A stretch of 64,000 nt of DNA from Saprospiraceae bacterium (GTDB lineage: Bacteria; Bacteroidota; Bacteroidia; Chitinophagales; Saprospiraceae). Below the pieces are notes generated by a model. That model was not told the origin of the DNA, ran no database searches, and saw only the letters and a program-made list of their open reading frames with translations. The stretch is from the NCBI GenBank assembly GCA_019187225.1, contig JABAQQ010000011.1:124001-188000 (forward strand), in the 5' to 3' direction. Position numbers and translations under genes: made by a program. The first letter of the stretch is position 1. Every line of letters starts with the position of its first letter. Of this stretch, positions 25,924 to 38,100 are shown one piece after another.

Positions 25924-25924
<1 letters not shown>
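25604..25924 (+). CDS. DUF4286 family protein
   Basis: A 106-aa protein of the DUF4286 family: LLYNVTITVDLDVHEEWARWM followed by HIPDVMSTGMF and YTVQYLVKDMAHLRRY. This is a ferredoxin-like, EthD-like small fold with no known function, common in Bacteroidota. Its TGA stop falls at the first base steps of a heptamer array shared with the convergent fadH-like gene. Confidence 0.85.
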
Positions 25925-28077
<2,153 letters not shown>

Positions 28078-28307
28078 TTACGGTCCAAAAAGGCGGCGGG
28101 GCGGCTTTCAGACCGCCCCGCCGGGTAGAGGAAGATTGTGTGCAAGTATTGGTGGTAGAATTTTCGAAGCCGGGAGGCCGCATTTTACCGCGACTGAATT
28201 GTGAGCGCAAACATACGGGATAATTTTGTAAGTTGGAGCTTATTATTGAAAAGCAGTATGGTATGGTAATTGCGGTTCAAACACGCAAATAACACACTTA
28301 TCCCGCC

Positions 28308-28970
28308 ATGCGTTTTCTGAATATCCTGGTAGCCGACGACCACCCGATTTTTGTGGAGGGGCTTCAATCTGTTTTCTCCCACTCCGGCGGGAAATTTGCC
28401 TATAACATCAGGGGAGTAGCCCGCACCGGTTCGCAAGTGACTCAATTGCTGAGCGAAAGCCCCGCTGATCTGCTGCTCATGGATCTGAACCTGCCGGAGA
28501 CAGACGGCCTCAAAATCCTGCCTTCCGTAAAAAAAGGCTCCGCCAATACGCGTGTACTGGTCATGACCATGTACGACGACCCGCGATTGGTAAAGGCTGC
28601 GTTTAAGGCGGGAGCCGACGGTTACATGCTGAAATCGGGTACCAAAGACGAACTTTTCCACGCCATCGAGGAAGTGATCGAAGGACACACTTACATCGGG
28701 CATGGACTCGCATTGGTGGAAAATCGCCACAACAATGGCTCCGACGCCATTTCACCCGATAAGCGCTTTGCCCGCACTTACGGCCTTACCCGCCGCGAGA
28801 TGGAAGTAATGCGCTACATCGGCCAAGCCATGAACAACAAGGACATTGCTGAAAAATTATTCATCAGCGACCAGACCGTCAGTGTCCACCGCAAGAATAT
28901 CATGCGCAAATTGGGCGTGAACAATACCGCTTCCATGATCAAGATCGCATTTGAGAACAATCTTGTTTGA
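28308..28970 (+). CDS. NarL/FixJ-family response regulator
   Basis: The 220-aa protein has a receiver domain (LVADDHPIFVEGLQSVF; phosphoacceptor Asp in LLMDLNLPETDG; conserved Lys in LKSGTKDELF) and a C-terminal LuxR-type helix-turn-helix (LTRREMEVMRYIGQAMNNKD, then LFISDQTVSVHRKNIMRKLG). No histidine kinase is adjacent, so it is an orphan here. It is the first gene of the plus-strand block leading into the cohesin/dockerin-type surface genes, 516 bp before the first of them, which makes it a candidate regulator by position only. Confidence 0.93.
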   Translation: MRFLNILVADDHPIFVEGLQSVFSHSGGKFAYNIRGVARTGSQVTQLLSESPADLLLMDLNLPETDGLKILPSVKKGSANTRVLVMTMYDDPRLVKAAFKAGADGYMLKSGTKDELFHAIEEVIEGHTYIGHGLALVENRHNNGSDAISPDKRFARTYGLTRREMEVMRYIGQAMNNKDIAEKLFISDQTVSVHRKNIMRKLGVNNTASMIKIAFENNLV

Positions 28971-29486
28971 GTGTCTGTTTGTACCGGCAGTTAAAAACCA
29001 GCCGGCCATGCTAATTTCTGTAAAAATACCTCATACCGGGTATCAGCAACAAGGTTGAAAGGCGCTACATTTGTGTCGCCCGAGATTTTCCATGCCCAAA
29101 ATTGACCTTTTTTGAAGAAATGTTTGGGCAAACGTTTCGCCCATTCTACCTTTGAGGCGCTCTGAACGACGATTTTTAATCCCCGGTTGTACTTACTGTT
29201 TGTCCTTTGAACTACGAAAGGTACGCCGCAGGCCAAATTCCGATGGGTATCCCTGCCGATTGAAGGCAAAAATCCACTTGCCTGGCATACAATCCTCTTG
29301 TATTTCATTCCGGTTTTTTGGGTCATATGACAAACAGTTGGGATGTTTTTCCCGTACTGAGGGGAATATCGCAACACACTATATGATATGCGATGCTCCG
29401 CCTGATATCCGGCCTCTGATGACGACAGTGTTGGCAATTTTGATTCACCATAATATTTCGCTCATCAAAATTTTTTTAATAATCTC
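28971..29486. other. 516-bp gap before the large surface gene
   Basis: The gap is more AT-rich than its surroundings. The minus strand has an open frame of 148 codons (28991-29437) whose C-terminal half (VEWAKRLPKHFFKKGQFWAWK) looks protein-like but matches nothing I recognise. It may be a small acquired gene or a decayed one. The 3' part contains the promoter region of the 1487-aa gene; AT-rich TAATATTT lies 30-40 nt before its ATG. Confidence 0.4.
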
Positions 29487-32400
29487 ATGAAGAAAACAAA
29501 CTCTACTTCATTAGTATCAAACGTTTGGGTTTGGCTCGTTGCAGGAGCAATTGCACTCACAGCCAGCGTGAATGTTTCCGCTCAATGTACGCTGGTTTGC
29601 AACAACTTGGTTCAGATTTCCCTGGACCAGGATTGCGAAGAAGAAATCCTGCCCGACGACATTTTGGAGGGCAACGGCTGCCCCAACGGCGTCCTTCAGG
29701 TGCAGGCCAAGATCAACGGCGTATGGGTGCCTTCAAACGGCAACTTCATCGCCAATTCGGCGCACATCAACCAAACCATCCAGGTAAGGGTGCGCGACCT
29801 CGCTTCCGGTAATATGTGCTGGGGTTATATTCATGTCGAAGACAAACTGGCGCCTCAAGTCACTTGCCAGGACATCACCCTGTCCTGCGCCATTACGACA
29901 TACACACCGGCTTACCTGTTCGACGAATTGGGTATAGACGAAGCCTATCCCAATGTGGAGGAAAATTGCTCCAGTACCACGCAAACTTACATTGATACCT
30001 GGCACGACCTCACCTGTTCCGGTACGATCAATGGTCTTTCCGATATCAGCGCCTATGTAAAACGCACCTGGACTGTGGTGGATGCCAGCGGCAACGTGGC
30101 TACCTGCGTCCAGTATATTTATTTTGAACGCCGTCATGTAGGCAATGTGATCTTTCCCTCCGACATCACCGTGAGCTGCGAAAACCCGGCGACAACGCCG
30201 GACTATACGGGGGCTCCCTACATATCTGATTTCGGTCAACAATTCCCCATTTATCCGGGAACCACTTATTGTGAACTGAACGCCACCTACACCGACCAGA
30301 TACTTCCGATTTGCGATGGTACCTATAAAATTTTGCGTACCTGGACGGTTTACGATTGGTGCCTGCCCTCGACGCCCAACCCGCCGTTCAGCAATCCGAC
30401 CTACCACATTCAAATTATCAAGGTCGAGGATGCCACAGGGCCCGAAATTGAATGTCCGGAAGACATGACCGTCGGAACCAATCCGAACGACTGCGAACGC
30501 GACCTGAATCTCCCGGATGTCATCATCAGCGATAATTGTTCGCAAATTGCTTCTATCCAGGCAGTATGGCAGGACGACAACGGTGGCCACAGCCTGGACG
30601 GTACCCTGACCAGTTTCCCCGGCAACAACCTTTGGAATCCCGATACGCTCGGGGTGCTCGGCATTGCGCACAACCTTCCCATCGGCACGACCGCGATGAC
30701 CTACATCGTCACCGACGATTGCGGCAACAGCACTGTGTGTACCTTTAACATCACGGTGGAAGACGACTCGCCGCCCACCGTAGCGTGCACTCAACTCACG
30801 CAGGTCTCGCTCGGTAGCGACGGTATGGTATTCGTCAATGCCACCACTTTCGACCAGGGCTCCTACGACAACTGCTCGCCGATCTTCTTTAAAGTGCGCC
30901 GCATGGATGACAATTCCTGCCAGCCGACCACTTCATTCTACAACCAGGTCAAATTCTGCTGCGAAGACGCGGGCGATACCATTACGGTTATCCTCCGTGT
31001 ATACGATGTGCCGGTGCCGCCGGATTCCGTGGCTCTGGACTACGAAGAATGGCACGCCAACGACTGTATGGTCCAGGTGCTCGTGGACGATAAGATCAAA
31101 CCTACCTGCTCCGCACCGCCCAACGTGACGGTGAGCTGCTCCGCTTTCGATCCTTCCCTGTGGGCTTATGGCACCGCCATCGCTACGGACAACTGCTGCC
31201 TCGACACCCTTATCACTACGGTGAGCTATACCCAGTTCGACACGGTGTGCAACAAAGGCACGATTACGCGCACGTTCCGCGCCATTGACTGTGGCGGACA
31301 AAGCAGCACCTGCACCCAGCGCATCGTGGTGAACTACAACCAGAATTACTACATCAAATTCCCGAACGACGTGATCGTGACCAGCTGCGACGGTACCGGC
31401 AACTACGGCCAGCCCTCGTTCTTTGGCGCTCAGGATTGCGAACTTCTGGGTGTTTCACACGAAGACCAGATTTTCACGGTGGTTCCCGACGCTTGCTTCA
31501 AAATCGAACGCACCTGGACCATTATCAACTGGTGTACCTACGATCCGAACAAACCCTGCGTGGATGTGCCGAACCCGAACCCGAACGCGACATCCAACAG
31601 TCCGCAAAACCTGCCCGGACCGATCGTGTCGCCGACGGGTACGCCCGCACCCTGGGCTCCGTCGAACATACCCCTCGCACCGGGCCAGCCATCGCACAAC
31701 TTTGCGCAATACTGGGATGGCAATCCGAATGCCGTTCCCGCTATTCCGAGCAATGCCAACAACAACTGCTACCGCTACAAACAGATCATCAAAGTCATTG
31801 ACGGTCAGAAACCGACCATCACCTGCCCGGCCAGTCCGGTGGAATTCTGCGATGAGACGCCCAACAACCCGCAGTTGTGGAACGAGTCGTACTGGTGGGA
31901 TGCCGTACACGGTCTGCACGACCTGTGCGAAGGTCCGGCCGATCTGTCCATCACGGCTACCGATGCCTGCTCCGGCGCGAACATCAACATCAGCTTCCTG
32001 CTTTTCCTCGACCTCGACGGCGATGGAAGTATGGAAACGGTGCTGAACAGCAACAACCTTCCTGCTACTCCCGGCATCGTTAATTTCAACAACCTGGGCA
32101 ACCCGAACTACTCCGGCGGCGATCCGCGTGTGTTCGATGGCCGCGGCGTATCAACCGACCTCAAATACCGCTGGGCATTACATCAAACCATCAATGGCTC
32201 GAGCCGCACGGCCAGCGTGCAATGGAAAACATTCAGCCAATTGCCCACTCCGGCCAATCCGTTCGGCCTCTCCGGTATCGTGCCGGAAATACCGTACGGT
32301 ACGCACAAGATCAAGTGGACGGTGACCGACGGTTGCGGCAACGAAGAAACCTGCGAGTACACCTTCGTCGTAAAAGATTGCAAACCGCCGACCGTGGTCT

Positions 32401-33950
32401 GCCTCAACGGCCTGAGCGTCAATATCATGCCCACCGGAATGATCACCATGTGGGCGCTGGACTTCCTCCAATACGCAGAGGACAACTGCACGCCTCCGAC
32501 TTCCACGGTACCCTCGCCCAACCAGTTGAAATTTGCCATCCGTAAAGCGGGCACCGGCAACGGCTTCCCTGTCGACGCATTGGGTAATCCGATTACCAGT
32601 GTTACGTTCGATTGCACCGAACTGGGCGACCAGCCCGTCGAACTGTGGGCACAGGACGCTGCCGGCAACGCCAGCTTCTGTCAGACCTATGTCACCGTTC
32701 AGGACCCCGACGGCGCCTGCCAGCCGGACGTTCCGAAAATAGCCGGTGTATTGAAAACCGAAATGGACGATCCTGTGGAAGATGCATCGGTGAACCTGCA
32801 GGGCACGCCGCCCAATGGCGGCGCCCCCGTGGACCTGACCGATATGACCGACGACAACGGCGTCTTTTCGTTTGCCAATGCGCTGCCAATGGGTTCGAAC
32901 TTTACCCTGACGCCGCTGAAAGACGACAACCAACTGAATGGCGTTTCGACTTTCGACCTGGTGCTCATCAGCAAACATATCCTCGGCCTCGAGCCGCTGA
33001 ACAGCCCGTACAAGATGATCGCCGCGGACGCCAATAAGTCGAACTCCATCACCACATACGATATCGTTGAGATCCGCAAACTCATCCTCGGCATGTACGA
33101 CGAGTTGCCTGACAACACCTCGTGGCGATTTGTGGACAAGAACTTTGTGTTCCCGAACCCGGCCAATCCGTTCGAGGTGCAATTCCCTGAGTCCGTTTCA
33201 GTGCTGAACATGCAATCTGGCAGTTTGAACAGCGACTTTGTCGCCATCAAAACGGGCGACGTGAACAATACGGCCATTCCCAACTCGCTGACGACAGCCG
33301 ACGATCGCGCTGCAGGCACACTTTTCTTCGATGTGCAGGACCGCGCTGTCAAGGCCGGCGAAACATTCGTTTTGGAATTCAAAGCGGCTGATAAAACAGC
33401 CGGTTACCAGTTCACACTGAATACCAGTGGTTTGGAGGTACTGGAGATCATTCCCGGCGAAAACATGAATGCGGACAATTTCGCCGTGTTCAGCGATGCT
33501 ATAACGGCTTCGGTGGATGGCAACGCGGGTACGTTCAGCGTCAGATTCCGCGCTGCTGAGGTGGGTGAACTGAGCCGTATGATCGGCTTTAGCCACCGCA
33601 TCACCCGCGCCGAATCGTACGACGACAACGGCGATCGCAAGGAAGTGGCGCTGCGTTTCAACAATCCGAACGGCGCACTCGTGTCGGGTGCAGGCTTCGA
33701 ACTGCTGCAAAACGTACCGAACCCGGTGAGCGGCACGACTTACATTTCGTTCAATCTGCCCGAGGTCGCCGAGGCTACGCTGACCGTCAGCAATGCCGAA
33801 GGCCGAATCGTAAAAGTAGTGAAAGGCGCCTTCGCCAAAGGAATCAACACGGTGGCGCTCCACCGCGCCGACCTGACGGCAGGCATCCTGTTCTACCAAC
33901 TCGACACTCCGACGCACAGCGCGGTGAAGAAGATGATCGTGACGGAATAA
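29487..33950 (+). CDS. Giant surface protein: HYR-like repeats, dockerin-like pair, cohesin-like domain, T9SS type A tail
   Basis: The 1487-aa protein has a signal peptide ending NVSAQ. Residues about 30-1090 contain at least six cysteine-rich HYR-like repeats, each opening with a pattern such as KLAPQVTCQDITLSC, ATGPEIECPEDMTV, QKPTITCPASPVEFC or KPPTVVCLNGLSV and containing DNC. A carboxypeptidase-regulatory-like segment (about 1085-1140) precedes a dockerin type I-like pair at about 1142-1204: DDNQLNGVSTFDLVLISKHI and ADANKSNSITTYDIVEIRKL. A cohesin-like beta domain follows (GTLFFDVQDRAVKAGETFVL, about 1276-1400), then the type A sorting tail (LLQNVPNPVSGTTYISFNL). It is probably a T9SS-exported cell-surface protein. 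Binding partners are inferred, not shown. Confidence 0.85.
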   Translation: MKKTNSTSLVSNVWVWLVAGAIALTASVNVSAQCTLVCNNLVQISLDQDCEEEILPDDILEGNGCPNGVLQVQAKINGVWVPSNGNFIANSAHINQTIQVRVRDLASGNMCWGYIHVEDKLAPQVTCQDITLSCAITTYTPAYLFDELGIDEAYPNVEENCSSTTQTYIDTWHDLTCSGTINGLSDISAYVKRTWTVVDASGNVATCVQYIYFERRHVGNVIFPSDITVSCENPATTPDYTGAPYISDFGQQFPIYPGTTYCELNATYTDQILPICDGTYKILRTWTVYDWCLPSTPNPPFSNPTYHIQIIKVEDATGPEIECPEDMTVGTNPNDCERDLNLPDVIISDNCSQIASIQAVWQDDNGGHSLDGTLTSFPGNNLWNPDTLGVLGIAHNLPIGTTAMTYIVTDDCGNSTVCTFNITVEDDSPPTVACTQLTQVSLGSDGMVFVNATTFDQGSYDNCSPIFFKVRRMDDNSCQPTTSFYNQVKFCCEDAGDTITVILRVYDVPVPPDSVALDYEEWHANDCMVQVLVDDKIKPTCSAPPNVTVSCSAFDPSLWAYGTAIATDNCCLDTLITTVSYTQFDTVCNKGTITRTFRAIDCGGQSSTCTQRIVVNYNQNYYIKFPNDVIVTSCDGTGNYGQPSFFGAQDCELLGVSHEDQIFTVVPDACFKIERTWTIINWCTYDPNKPCVDVPNPNPNATSNSPQNLPGPIVSPTGTPAPWAPSNIPLAPGQPSHNFAQYWDGNPNAVPAIPSNANNNCYRYKQIIKVIDGQKPTITCPASPVEFCDETPNNPQLWNESYWWDAVHGLHDLCEGPADLSITATDACSGANINISFLLFLDLDGDGSMETVLNSNNLPATPGIVNFNNLGNPNYSGGDPRVFDGRGVSTDLKYRWALHQTINGSSRTASVQWKTFSQLPTPANPFGLSGIVPEIPYGTHKIKWTVTDGCGNEETCEYTFVVKDCKPPTVVCLNGLSVNIMPTGMITMWALDFLQYAEDNCTPPTSTVPSPNQLKFAIRKAGTGNGFPVDALGNPITSVTFDCTELGDQPVELWAQDAAGNASFCQTYVTVQDPDGACQPDVPKIAGVLKTEMDDPVEDASVNLQGTPPNGGAPVDLTDMTDDNGVFSFANALPMGSNFTLTPLKDDNQLNGVSTFDLVLISKHILGLEPLNSPYKMIAADANKSNSITTYDIVEIRKLILGMYDELPDNTSWRFVDKNFVFPNPANPFEVQFPESVSVLNMQSGSLNSDFVAIKTGDVNNTAIPNSLTTADDRAAGTLFFDVQDRAVKAGETFVLEFKAADKTAGYQFTLNTSGLEVLEIIPGENMNADNFAVFSDAITASVDGNAGTFSVRFRAAEVGELSRMIGFSHRITRAESYDDNGDRKEVALRFNNPNGALVSGAGFELLQNVPNPVSGTTYISFNLPEVAEATLTVSNAEGRIVKVVKGAFAKGINTVALHRADLTAGILFYQLDTPTHSAVKKMIVTE

Positions 33951-34269
33951 ATGCAATGTGGTCAATATTATTAATGTGGTCAATGTGGTCAATATGACGT
34001 TGGACATTGATTAAAATCTGATCAGGCGAGTGCGCTACAGCCACTCGCCTGATTTTTTGCAGAAAAAAGTTTTTCTTGTTTTAGTCCCTGATTGTCAGTC
34101 GATTTTAAAAAAAAATTCATTTAAAAAACGGCGATACCCGTTTTTGGCCTGCTTTTTGAAAACTTTTAAGCACACTTTTATCAGCCGCCCTGCGGCGGTC
34201 TTTATTTTAATCCGCGACATCCGCTCGAGTTCGACATCTCTTGTTTTGTAATCCAAACCAATTGTTTCC
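33951..34269. other. 319-bp gap with repeats and terminator
   Basis: It holds direct repeats of AATGTGGTCAAT (33955-33996), the terminator at 34020-34060, a short GC hairpin (CCGCCCTGCGGCGG, about 34185-34198) in an AT-rich stretch and presumably the promoter of the cohesin gene at 34270. No reading frame of substance. Confidence 0.7.
34020..34060 (+). terminator. Rho-independent terminator after the 1487-aa gene
   Basis: ATCAGGCGAGTG (34022-34033) pairs with CACTCGCCTGAT (34043-34054), 9-nt loop, followed by a T-run. Confidence 0.88.
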
Positions 34270-35079
34270 ATGAATCTTTGTGTACGCATTGCATTCATCA
34301 GCCTTTGGCTACTCCTGACATTCTCTCTTTCCGCACAAATAGGTTTGTCCCTACCGGTTGTCAACAACATCAACCCGGATGATTATGTCAATTTCCAAGT
34401 CAAGGTAAAGGGCTTCGATAGCATCGTGGGAATGCAATACGTCATTCGCTGGGATCCCGAAGTGTTTGAGTTCCACTCTGTTGGAAGTTATAATCTCGAG
34501 CAATTAGACGGTGAAGATTTCGGTACTACCCAGGCCCTCGACAGTGGCATCGTCCGTTTGTTGTGGTCCCATTCCAATTTGCTGGGCGGCATATCTGTGG
34601 ACAGCGGAACGGCCATTTTCAGGGTGCGGTTGAAAGCCATCGGCCCGGTTGGTTCCGGCTCGGCAATCCTTTTTACCCAGGATAATATCACGCCTTTCGA
34701 TATTGCCCAGGCAAACAGCGACAGCTCGCTCACTTCTTACACTATCAACCAGGTAGAATTGAAACAAGGTTTTGGCGCCATTGGATATACGGTGTCGGCG
34801 GATGAGCCGTCCGATGCCGGAGACATTGCCCTGAACGCATTTCCCAACGCTTTTTCAGAAAAAACAACAGTCCGTTTTGACCTGCGCACGGCTTCCGATG
34901 TGGAGCTGTCCGTGGCGGATATGGCCGGTCACATCTTGTACAAAAAGATGATGCCGCAGCTTCCGCCGGGCCAACATGGCACAGAAATTGCCTCCCCGCA
35001 ATTACGCGAAAAAGGCATCTGTTTTCTCATACTTCGGGCCGGGACGCATATATATACCCGCTCTTTGTTCGTGAATTGA
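34270..35079 (+). CDS. Single-cohesin-domain secreted protein with T9SS type A tail
   Basis: The 269-aa protein has a signal peptide (SLWLLLTFSLSAQ) and a cohesin-like domain at about residues 25-165: NFQVKVKGFDSIVGMQYVIR, WDPEVFEFHS, SYNLEQLDGEDFG and FRVRLKAIGPVGSGSAILF. These segments match the second cohesin-like domain of the next gene closely (MQYxxxWDPxV, SYNLxxL, AIGPVGSxS), so the two probably arose by duplication. A type A sorting domain (LNAFPNAFSEKTTVRFDL) ends the protein. Expected location is the cell surface. It stands 42 nt before the 1528-aa gene and is likely cotranscribed with it. Confidence 0.85.
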   Translation: MNLCVRIAFISLWLLLTFSLSAQIGLSLPVVNNINPDDYVNFQVKVKGFDSIVGMQYVIRWDPEVFEFHSVGSYNLEQLDGEDFGTTQALDSGIVRLLWSHSNLLGGISVDSGTAIFRVRLKAIGPVGSGSAILFTQDNITPFDIAQANSDSSLTSYTINQVELKQGFGAIGYTVSADEPSDAGDIALNAFPNAFSEKTTVRFDLRTASDVELSVADMAGHILYKKMMPQLPPGQHGTEIASPQLREKGICFLILRAGTHIYTRSLFVN

Positions 35080-35121
35080 TTCAAACATTTATTTCACCCT
35101 CATCCCTCTTCCGCGTTAAAG

Positions 35122-38100
35122 ATGAAACCGATTATCTACATCCTTACGGCAGGTTTGCTGTTCGTTGCCACCCAGGTTTTCGGCCAGGCAATTGTGACAA
35201 GTCTGACGCCCGCTACGGTGACCGCCCCGATCGGCAGCACGGTTGACCTTCAGTTGAAGGTTACGAATTTCAACAACATCAACTCGATCCAGTTTCCCAT
35301 TACCTTCAATGGAGCGGTGTTGCAATTCAACTCGATTGACAACGCCGCACTACCGGGTTTTACCAACGGCAACTACAACGCCACGACGGGCAAAGTAACC
35401 ATTTCGTGGTTCGCCGACCCGGGTGCTTATCCCGACGGTTTCTCCGTACCGGACAACTCTTCCATTTTTACCCTGCACTTTACCGTGGCGACCAACGGCA
35501 CTTCGACCGTGAACATTGCCAACCAGGCGCCGGGCATCGAAGTGATCCGCAACGGCGCACCAGTGACCCTCAACTTCCAGAACGGCGCCTCGCAGGTGAC
35601 CGGAGGTTCGGGCGGCGGTGGTCCGGTTCAGGGATTTTCCATCATCGCCAACACGATCTATATCCCACAGGGTACTACCGGCTGTATGCCCGTGACAGTG
35701 CATAAATTCGACTCCATTCTTTCGATGCAATACGCCATGCACTGGGATCCTGCGGTGTTGCAATTCCAGAATACCCAATCGTACAACCTTCCAAGTTTGT
35801 CGGCATCCAGTTTTGGCGGCACGCCCGCAATGGGCCTTCAACTGGTGGGCTGGGACGACCCCAACGCTACCGGCGTCACACGCGCCAACGGCACCAAAAT
35901 TTACGACGTCTGCTTCCAGGCCATCGGTCCGGTGGGCAGCAGTTCCTTGATCACGATAGACAGCATCGGTTTTCCGGCTGGCAACGGTTCGGCAGAAGCC
36001 TTCAACGCCGCCAGCCAGAATGTATGGACGAGTAGTTCGGGTGTGAAAGACACGATCTTTATCGTGACTGCGCCGCCGCCGCCCAACGCGATCACTTTCA
36101 CCGCAACCCAGGACACCGCTCCCAGCGGCTCACAGATCTGTATTGACGTCACGGTGAAGAATTTCACCAGCATCATTTCGATGCAATACGGCCTTACTTA
36201 CGATGCGACCAAACTGACTTTTGTCAACATTACCCCGAATACGAACGTACCGGGCCTGACGACGGCCAGTTTTAACCCGAATACGCCCGGCCAGATCAAA
36301 CTTTCGTGGAGTGACCCGGCAGCATTGGGCGTGACTTTGACTGATAATACGCTGCTGTTCACAGTATGCTTTACCATTGCCGCGCCGAACGGTACGCTGG
36401 TCCCCATCAACTTCGGCAGCCTGCCCGGTTTGCCGGTGGAGGTAGTGAAAGAACCTGACGGCCCCGTCAACCCCGCGTTTGTAAACGGGCACGTGTACGC
36501 AGGTATGCCGGTCGGCCCGACGGCTTCGATCACTCCCAAACCGGCCTGCGGCGGCAATACGGGCTCTGCCACGGCCAATGGAATTGGTGGCACGCCTACC
36601 AGCTACGCATGGAGCGGCCCAGGCGGCCCTATTGCAGGCAACCAGCAGACCATCAACAACCTGGCGGCAGGTACTTATAATGTGACCGTCACTTTTACAG
36701 GGGGCCTCACCGCTACCGCTACCGCTTTGGTGGAATCTTCGCCGGCCATCAACATCCAGAATCCGCAGGTTCAGAACGTGAAATGCCACGACCAGACCAA
36801 TGGCGCGATCAACCTGTCGGTTGGCGGCGGGACTCCGAACTTCTCTTACGAATGGACGGGACCGAACCAATTCGAATCCACCACAGAAGATATCTCCGGC
36901 CTTGCAGCAGGTATTTACTCGCTGACAATAACCGACTCGAAGCAGTGTACAGTCGCTCAGAACTTTACGATTGCAAATCCTGCGGCGTTGAGCCTCGCGC
37001 TGGCAACTTCACAGAACGTGACGTGCTTTAATACTGCCACGGGTAAAATCACCATTACTTCGGGCGGCGGAACGCCACCGCTGTCTTATGCCTGGTACAA
37101 TATCCAAACGAACGATTTGGTCTCGCCCGAGAAAAACCCTTCCACCTTGTTGCCAGGTACCTACAACGTGACCATCACGGATGCCAGCCAATGCACCACG
37201 ACGCTGCCGAATCCGGTAACGATCAATGCACCGGCCAGTGCGCTTTCCGTCGTTACACCTGTTACGAAGACCGATCTGGTATGCTGGGGCTACAGCAACG
37301 GCTCCATCAACCTCGATATCAGCGGTGGCTGGGGCACCTACGCCGTGACCTGGGATCCGCAGCCTTATACGGGCGCCAACCTGACCGGCATCCCCGGCGG
37401 CAATTACACCCCGACGATCACCGACGCGGGCGGCTGTACGCTGACGCTTCCCGCCGTCCAGGTACTCGAACCGCCGGCCGTCGAGTACGGCACACCGGCA
37501 GTGGTACATAACATCTGCGCCAACGACGGCGACGGCAGCATCAGCGTTCAGATTTCGGGCGGCAACGGCGGACCTTACAAGGTTGACTGGAACGGCGGCC
37601 TCAGCGGTACATCCATCAGCAACCTTGCAGGCGGCGACTATATCCCGACCATTACCGAATTGAACTCTACCGGTTGCACGGCTGTGCTGCCCGCCATCAC
37701 CGTGAACGAGCCCGCGCCCATCCTTTCCTCCAACGAGGTGCTTGTTGACCCGGCTGCCGGCATGAGCGATGGCGCTATCGCTATTGATTTGAGCGGCGGT
37801 ACGGGTACGCTGACCATTCTGTGGACAGGACCGGGTGGTGTCACTTACAACACGGAAGATATTTTTGACCTTCCGGCAGGTCAGTACGTTCTGATGGTGA
37901 CGGATGAGAACAACTGTACTTATACCAAAAACTTCTTGCTTGGCGGCGCCCTCGTGGCGAACGTCACACAAACCCCCTCCTGCGGCAACGACGGTTGCAT
38001 AAATGTGGAAATCGCCGCCGGAACGCCGCCGTTCATCATTTCCTGGACGGGCGCCAGCAGCGGTTCTTTTATCACCAGCGACCTCTCGGCTTCTATCTGC

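Noticed and set aside
29152-29490. 112-codon plus-strand frame before the 1487-aa gene
   Set aside because: It has no recognisable pattern and overlaps the promoter region and start of the real gene.
29733-30794. 353-codon minus-strand frame inside the 1487-aa gene
   Set aside because: Antisense shadow created by codon bias of the real gene; no recognisable domain.
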